NCBI RefSeq assembly: GCF_031877795.1
Contig: NC_133942.1
Span: forward strand, 3,968,001-4,032,000
From: Strix aluco
Taxonomy: Eukaryota > Chordata > Aves > Strigiformes > Strigidae
Direction: 5' to 3'
Length of the DNA: 64,000 nt
The notes beneath the pieces were generated by a model, which saw only the letters and a list, made by a program, of their open reading frames with translations, ran no database searches and had not been told where the DNA came from. Both the position numbers and the translations under genes were made by a program. Within the stretch, counting starts at the first letter, position 1; each line of letters starts with the position of its first letter. Shown in pieces: positions 58,601 to 64,000 of the stretch.

Positions 58601-61600
58601 TCCTGGAGAGGCTCTGCCATCAGCCAGAGCCGGTCACCTCCTCTAATGCCACATCTCCCTGGGAACTCACCTCCCTGCTCCTGCTCCCCTGCATCCTCCC
58701 ATCCTCAAAATTCCAGCCTCATGCTGTCTCTGTCTGTAGCTCGGACGGGGCTCCCACGTGTTGCAGAAGCCAGCAGCAAAAACTGCAGACCCTATTCTGC
58801 ACTGGGCAGGGTGGCCTCTGTCCCTGGGGAGCATCCCCTGCGTCCCTCGGGAGGGACATAGGGGTCCACTGCAGTCACACCATCAGGAGAGGGGGCAAAT
58901 GGGTCAGTTTGATCCCAAGGAGATGGACAGACAAAGCCCGTCCCAGCGAAATCCCAGTGAGGAGGATGGACCCAGAGTTGGTGGCACTTCAGCCGGGTGC
59001 CTCAGCACCATCCCTCTGGGGAATCAAGCCCAGCGTCACCCCAGGGGTGAAGCACAGCCCACGTGGTCCCTGGAGAGCTGTGTTGCTCCAACCCAGCTGC
59101 AGCACACAGCAGATCTCATCCCTGGAGGGGACAAGATCCACCAGGCTCCAAACTGGTCCCCCTTTGGCCACTGCTCCAAAAAATGCCAGTAAAAAGCCCA
59201 TGTGCTGCGAGAAGCAGGCGCTTGCCCAGAGAAAATGGCTCCAAACCAGCCAGAGGCCATTGCCTTCTCTTCAAACCAAGAAAACTTCTCAATTTCAGCT
59301 CAATGAAGAGTCTAACAATGCTTTTCCCAAGAGAGGCTTCGCTCAGGATATTCCACCAGGACAACACAGCCTCCCTGAAACCCATCCTCCTCCTTCAGCT
59401 TGAGTTCTGGGCCAGACTTGCTCCTGTCTGAGCTTGAGAGGGAAGTTCAATGCACCGAAACCGTAACATGTAAAAAAAAAAAAAAAATTGAGCAAGGGTT
59501 TGCAAATCACCATGCCATAGATCCGCGAACTGAAACGTGGCTACGGTCAGGTTGAAATTGGGAGCAGGAAGCAAACGCTGCTGATGTCTCGGTGCAGCAT
59601 TTGCCAACCTGCAGCCCATGGGACACAAAAGGCCATCTGCAAAACTCTTCCACCATCACAAGTGAGAAAATAAAACTGAGACCAAGCAAAAGGGCAAAAT
59701 AGGGCATTACTTAGAGCATCTTTTTTCAGGGTGTTCACACCCTGAGCCGCAGACTTTGGAAGATGGTCTCCTACAAGGTCTGGAGATCTACCATCCCCTC
59801 TGCCTGTCCACGTGGGAGAAAACTCTCCCCACCTGCCTAAGGATGGGGAAGAAGCCCCCTCCTTGCAACGGCTGGAAACACCCAACAAGGCTGAGCCAGC
59901 ATGTCCAGAAGCAGCGTGTCGGACCACCATGTCACCAAGCCGTGGGGTTTTTGGCAGGAGAAAGGCAGTGAGCTCACACTCACTCCATGCTCTGGTCTCC
60001 CACCTCCCAGGCTGTGTCACCTCTAGGGCTGTAAGCTTCATATTTAACATGTCTGCCTGCTCCTCCTGGACCTCAAAAGTGATCAGGAGGCTCCTCTGCC
60101 CTATCAACTGGTAAACATAAAACATCACGTAGGTAACCTTTAGGAAAAGGCTAAAAACAAGGCAACAGCCCCAGGGTCCCCTTCTCTTTCCACTCAGTGA
60201 TTTAAGGACTTCTGTCTTGCGCTGCAACAGGTACCTTTGCCCGCTCCTCCGCGCTCTTCCAGCCATCGGCTGCTGAAGGGAAGATTCTGCACGATGCTCA
60301 AGGGAGGCTTCAGGGAAGCTTCACCCAGATTCAAGGAAATCTCCCGTGAGAACCACCACTGAGCTTTGTCCTCACGCGCTAAAACTAAGCAGGGATGTGT
60401 TTGGGGAGACCCATGCTCCCAGATGCAACACACAGTGCCCATCCCTTCCACACAAACAATAACCCTGGCAGCAAAAATAGAGCTATGTTACTTTTTTTTT
60501 TTTCTCCCATCCCCAGGCTGCTAGAAACAACTAATTTGCAATGGAGAAGCATTCGGATGTCATCGCGGCAAGGTCCATGCTGTCATCTGGCAAGGAAAAC
60601 CACTCTGGCTTGGCTTCCCAACAAGACAAACTGGCATTTTGTCATGGCTTGAGCCAGGCTTCAAGAAGACCGGAGCAGCCGGTGAGCTCAGGTGGGGACA
60701 TGAGCCGGCACCTTCCCCCTGCTCTGCTTCCAGCTTGGAGAATTAAGCTTTTGACTGCCTCAGATGTAATGCCAGCTCCTATTAAAACAGCGCCTTACCC
60801 CGATGAAAGGTCAAAGGCTTCCCTGCTCCTTCCCTAGGCTGTCACAAATATCACCCAGACGGACGATGTCCCCTCCAGGAGGGGAACGTGCAACTCCACA
60901 GTCTCCCTCACTGCTGCTCTCATGACAGCTCCTGTCGGGATGGAGGGCAGGAAAGGCAGGGCCAGCAGCAGGAGCGGGCAGCGCAGGCAGCCACCAGCAC
61001 AGCCGGCTTCCTTCCAGGCTGTTAGACTGATCCTTCTCCAAGCAGGAAAGTGTCACAACACAAAGGAGACGATGTGACAGATGGGGAGGGGACCGGCAGC
61101 ACCTGCCCCCGGTGAGGCAGACGCGCAGCAGCCGGCCGCCCTGCACTCACACCGCATGGCAGCTTCCCCTTCAGCCGCCATCGGCGGCCAGATGGAGGCA
61201 GATGTGGCCGTGAAGGGGCATGAGAGAGCCTGTACCAGAGCAAGGAAAGGTTAAAACAAGAGAAAAAAAAAAAAAAAAGAAAAGATGCAGCGGCTGCTCC
61301 AGCACACAACAGCGACGGGGCTGTTCTACCGCAGCAAAGACGTTTGCAGCCTAAAGAACTCAGCGCAGCCCTGCCTGCTCACCGGTGAGCTGGGAAAGAC
61401 CCATCCCTGGGGGAGGACGGTGCCGCCAGCAAGATCCAAGTGCTGCAGCTCACCAAGCATCGTCTGTCGCCATCGGCTGAACGCACCTCCCAGATGTTGC
61501 CACAAAAGGCAGGGAACAAACCAAATCGTTTTGCCCTTTTCAGGACCCCAGCAGGGCAGGAATATCCCCAACACCCAGGGAGAGAGCGAAGCCGTGGGAG

Positions 61601-63838
61601 AACGGTGCTTCTCTGAGCAGAGAGGGGGGAAAAAAAAACCCTTCAAAAACGACAAAACAACCCTACACTGTGCTTCAAAAGCCCTTATTAACCAGTCCTG
61701 AGAAATCCTGCTGCTCCTGCGCCGCTAGATAACTACTCCCGGGGAACCACACTGCAAACGAGAAAGAAAACCCAGTCGTCAGCTCTGCTAAACAAACAGC
61801 CAAGACTATTTCTGCTTATGCTGCTTTTAGCCCGTCAAATTAATTTTTCACATCCCCTGAAAGCATGTACGGTGCCTTCCCCAGGCTGTGTGGTGGGGAG
61901 GCTGCTAATAAGGACGGAGCTGACTGCAGGCTCCCCAGCTGCTGCATCCCTCCTCCATCCTTTTTACAGCAGTGGGCAGGAATAACTGGCAGCCTGCGGA
62001 GGGGCTGGTGGCTCATAAAAGGGACTAACGATGCTGGCAAGTGGAGCGCGGACAGATGCTGCAGCGATTCCCTGCAAGCTCTGCCAGGACATCCCATCCT
62101 GCCGGCCTGTGGATGAAGAACATCCATCTGGCCCTGCAGCTCTTGCTGCTTCAAGCCCTCACTGTCCTCATGGGTGAGAGGGTAATTTTGAACCGCAGGC
62201 AAGGAGCTAGCACGGATCCGCCTGAGCGTCGCCGCACCGGCTCGTATCCTGACCCAGGCTGATGCCAGAAGCGGATCAGCTGCAGACACGAGCACTCTTT
62301 GACTCTCGAGTGTTTGCAGAGGCAGGAAGAGGCATGTATTTGGAAGGAAGCAACATCTGGGGAAAGGGGAACCGAAGACAAAAAAAATATTACAGATGTA
62401 TTCAAGTCATTAAACAAACACCTACAGATCAAAGAGCACAGGGCAAAGGTTGCGAACTCATATGGCAAAGGCAGGCAGAGGTGGTGATGAGAGCAGGCAC
62501 GAAAGGCCAAGGGGGGCATCTGTGGAAACTTTACTACTTACAGATTTTGGGTTTTCCTTTGATGGGAAACTTCACAACCATCTCCTGGGGATTAGTGCAG
62601 ATAAAGACAAATGGAGACCCGGACTCCTGGCTCAGATCCGGATACTGCAAAACACAGACACACACACACAAAACAGAGTCAGACCAACTGCCATGGGTGT
62701 GAAAAGAGCTCGGCGGTCAGGAGCAGGGAAATCATTATTTAAGAGATGGGTTATATCTAGGCTGTAGCAGCTCAGACTAAACCAGCTTGAGAACTTTTAA
62801 TGAAAAAAAACCACAAACTTGCAGGTTTGGGTCTTAATCAGTGAGCCCCTCGCTAAGCCTCTTCTCACTGCACCTCTGCCAGTGCTTGCCCCCTTTTTGG
62901 ACCTGCTCACCCAGCCGCTTTCCCGTGCGCTCCCTAACCCTTGTCAGCCCCCTTTAGCACCAACCTGTGTCTTGCCACCTAAAAGGCATGGTTTCACTTG
63001 GCTTAAGCTGATCTAAAGTGGCGGGTGTCGATAGAGGGGTGGTCCGGGGCCCTGCCCTCCCAAGCTTGCCTGCTCACTGCCTGCTTTGCACTGGGGCAAG
63101 CATCGATTTTCAGCCAGATGCATTCCTGGATTCAATTGACTGGGGACGCAGTTACCCCGCTAAACCCCAACCAGTCACGCGCAGCACACCAGCACCTCAA
63201 CCCAAACAGCTTGACAAAACCAGTGAGATGATGACCATCCCTTCTACTGACGCAGCTGTCCCAGCTATGGATACATCCCCATCTCTTCCCCACAAAGCTC
63301 AGTTCAAACACAAGGGCTTTAAGATTTGGAGAGCGCGCACCGTCCTGCCGTGGGACACGGCAGCTCTTAAGATTCATCTGTGTCTAAAGGGTGAGCAGTA
63401 GAAAAAATGCTCGCAACACACCAAGTCAATGGCTCAGAGAAGCTGGCCGTGTCCATGCAGGGCTGGCTCCACACACGGAGTCTACAGAGAGATTTCACAG
63501 CGATAAAGACATGAGGGAATTTTATAGGAAGAGTATAAACAGATTGTTTCTCTCATTAACCATGGGGGGAAGAAAAAAAAAAAAAAAAACCACAGTGAGG
63601 GAAGTGCACTGAGGTCCTGTCTGGATGCAGCTCAGCCTCAGCACTGTTCAGAATTGAAACGCAAAGCAGTAATAAAAAATGTATATACCAACCATCACTT
63701 CCGATTCCCCATTAGCTGCAGACCTCGTGCTGACAGGCGCAGAGGCGAGGGCATGCCACAAAGGTGCTCCAGCCCAGGAAACCCTGTTCAAACAGACTGC
63801 GGAAGCAGTTTTCCTTCCATGGGAAAACTGCCGCCTTC

Positions 63839-63853
63839 TTTTTTTTTTTTTTT
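63839..63853. repeat. T15 homopolymer
   Basis: Simple poly-T tract near the right end of the window. Confidence 0.85.
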
Positions 63854-64000
63854 CTCCCTTGCCTTCCTCGAGCAGATCCGTCAAGGCTGCTGTAGGGGAC
63901 AGGATGCCAGACCAGATGGAGCAGCGTGTCCTGGCAAATCCCCCATTTGTTACTAACAAATGACTCCTAGGCTGAGTGTTTGAAAAGCTCTCACCGACCT

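Larger units (their letters stand above)
53881..64000. other. upstream flank of ZNF609, no confirmed gene
   Basis: Ten kilobases beyond the promoter island. In mammals TRIP4 lies upstream of ZNF609 in the same orientation, so I looked for its C-terminal ASCH-domain exons on the minus strand and did not find them. A small minisatellite, poly-A/T tracts, a 239-codon minus-strand open frame without domains (60266-59547), a TATA-like element with a hydrophobic short ORF on the + strand at 62.0-62.2 kb, and an ATGGCGGC mini-exon-like sequence at 61.15-61.18 kb on the minus strand are the only items of note. Confidence 0.6.

Noticed and set aside
53881..64000. TRIP4 exons expected from mammalian gene order
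   Set aside because: I searched the minus-strand frames for C-terminal ASCH-domain residues and for an N-terminal exon and found neither. The neighbour may lie beyond the window or the order may differ.
1..64000. CRISPR arrays, bacterial operons, riboswitches, tRNA or rRNA genes
   Set aside because: No regularly spaced direct repeats, ribosome-binding sites or cloverleaf-type sequences were seen. The DNA is vertebrate.

Overview
This is vertebrate nuclear DNA, almost certainly from a bird. It has no dense bacterial-style genes. It carries several CR1 LINE copies with the avian 3' end (a TCATAGAATGG-type terminus on the + strand), and one coding exon whose translation I recognise as the N-terminus of the zinc-finger protein ZNF609. 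The species cannot be told from this window.

Layout. The gene lies on the minus strand, so transcription runs from high to low coordinates. The CpG island, GC-box array and putative non-coding exon 1 lie at about 52.0-53.9 kb, with a strong splice donor at 53311/53310. Intron 1 covers 53310-38801. Exon 2 covers 38800-37933. It holds 121 nt of 5' leader, the initiator ATG at 38679 and 249 codons, and ends in phase 0 at a GTAAGA donor. From 37932 down to base 1 the window is the start of the long intron 2. The single C2H2 finger and the rest of ZNF609 lie outside the window. Above 53.9 kb is upstream flank in which I recognise no conserved gene, only weak hints of unrelated first exons.

Repeats. 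Four well supported CR1 fragments and one short one (7.5, 21.4, 24.6-25.4, 35.2-36.0 and 45.0 kb) all lie in the same orientation as ZNF609. A sixth, older LINE-like fragment near 8.1 kb points the other way. Homopurine tracts, poly-A tracts and a 30-nt G run add low-complexity sequence.

Most interesting points. (1) Exon 2 is the avian counterpart of the exon that forms circ-ZNF609 in mammals. Its length is 868 nt, which leaves a remainder of 1 on division by 3. Joining its own ends would therefore carry the coding frame past the junction and stop it after 20 arginine-rich codons. (2) The inferred mature leader has three short upstream ORFs. (3) A near-consensus ZNF143/THAP11-type site, several small intronic CpG clusters and AT-rich blocks resembling conserved non-coding elements mark possible regulatory DNA in the two introns. 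No database or alignment was available, so ZNF609 and CR1 were identified from memory of these families.
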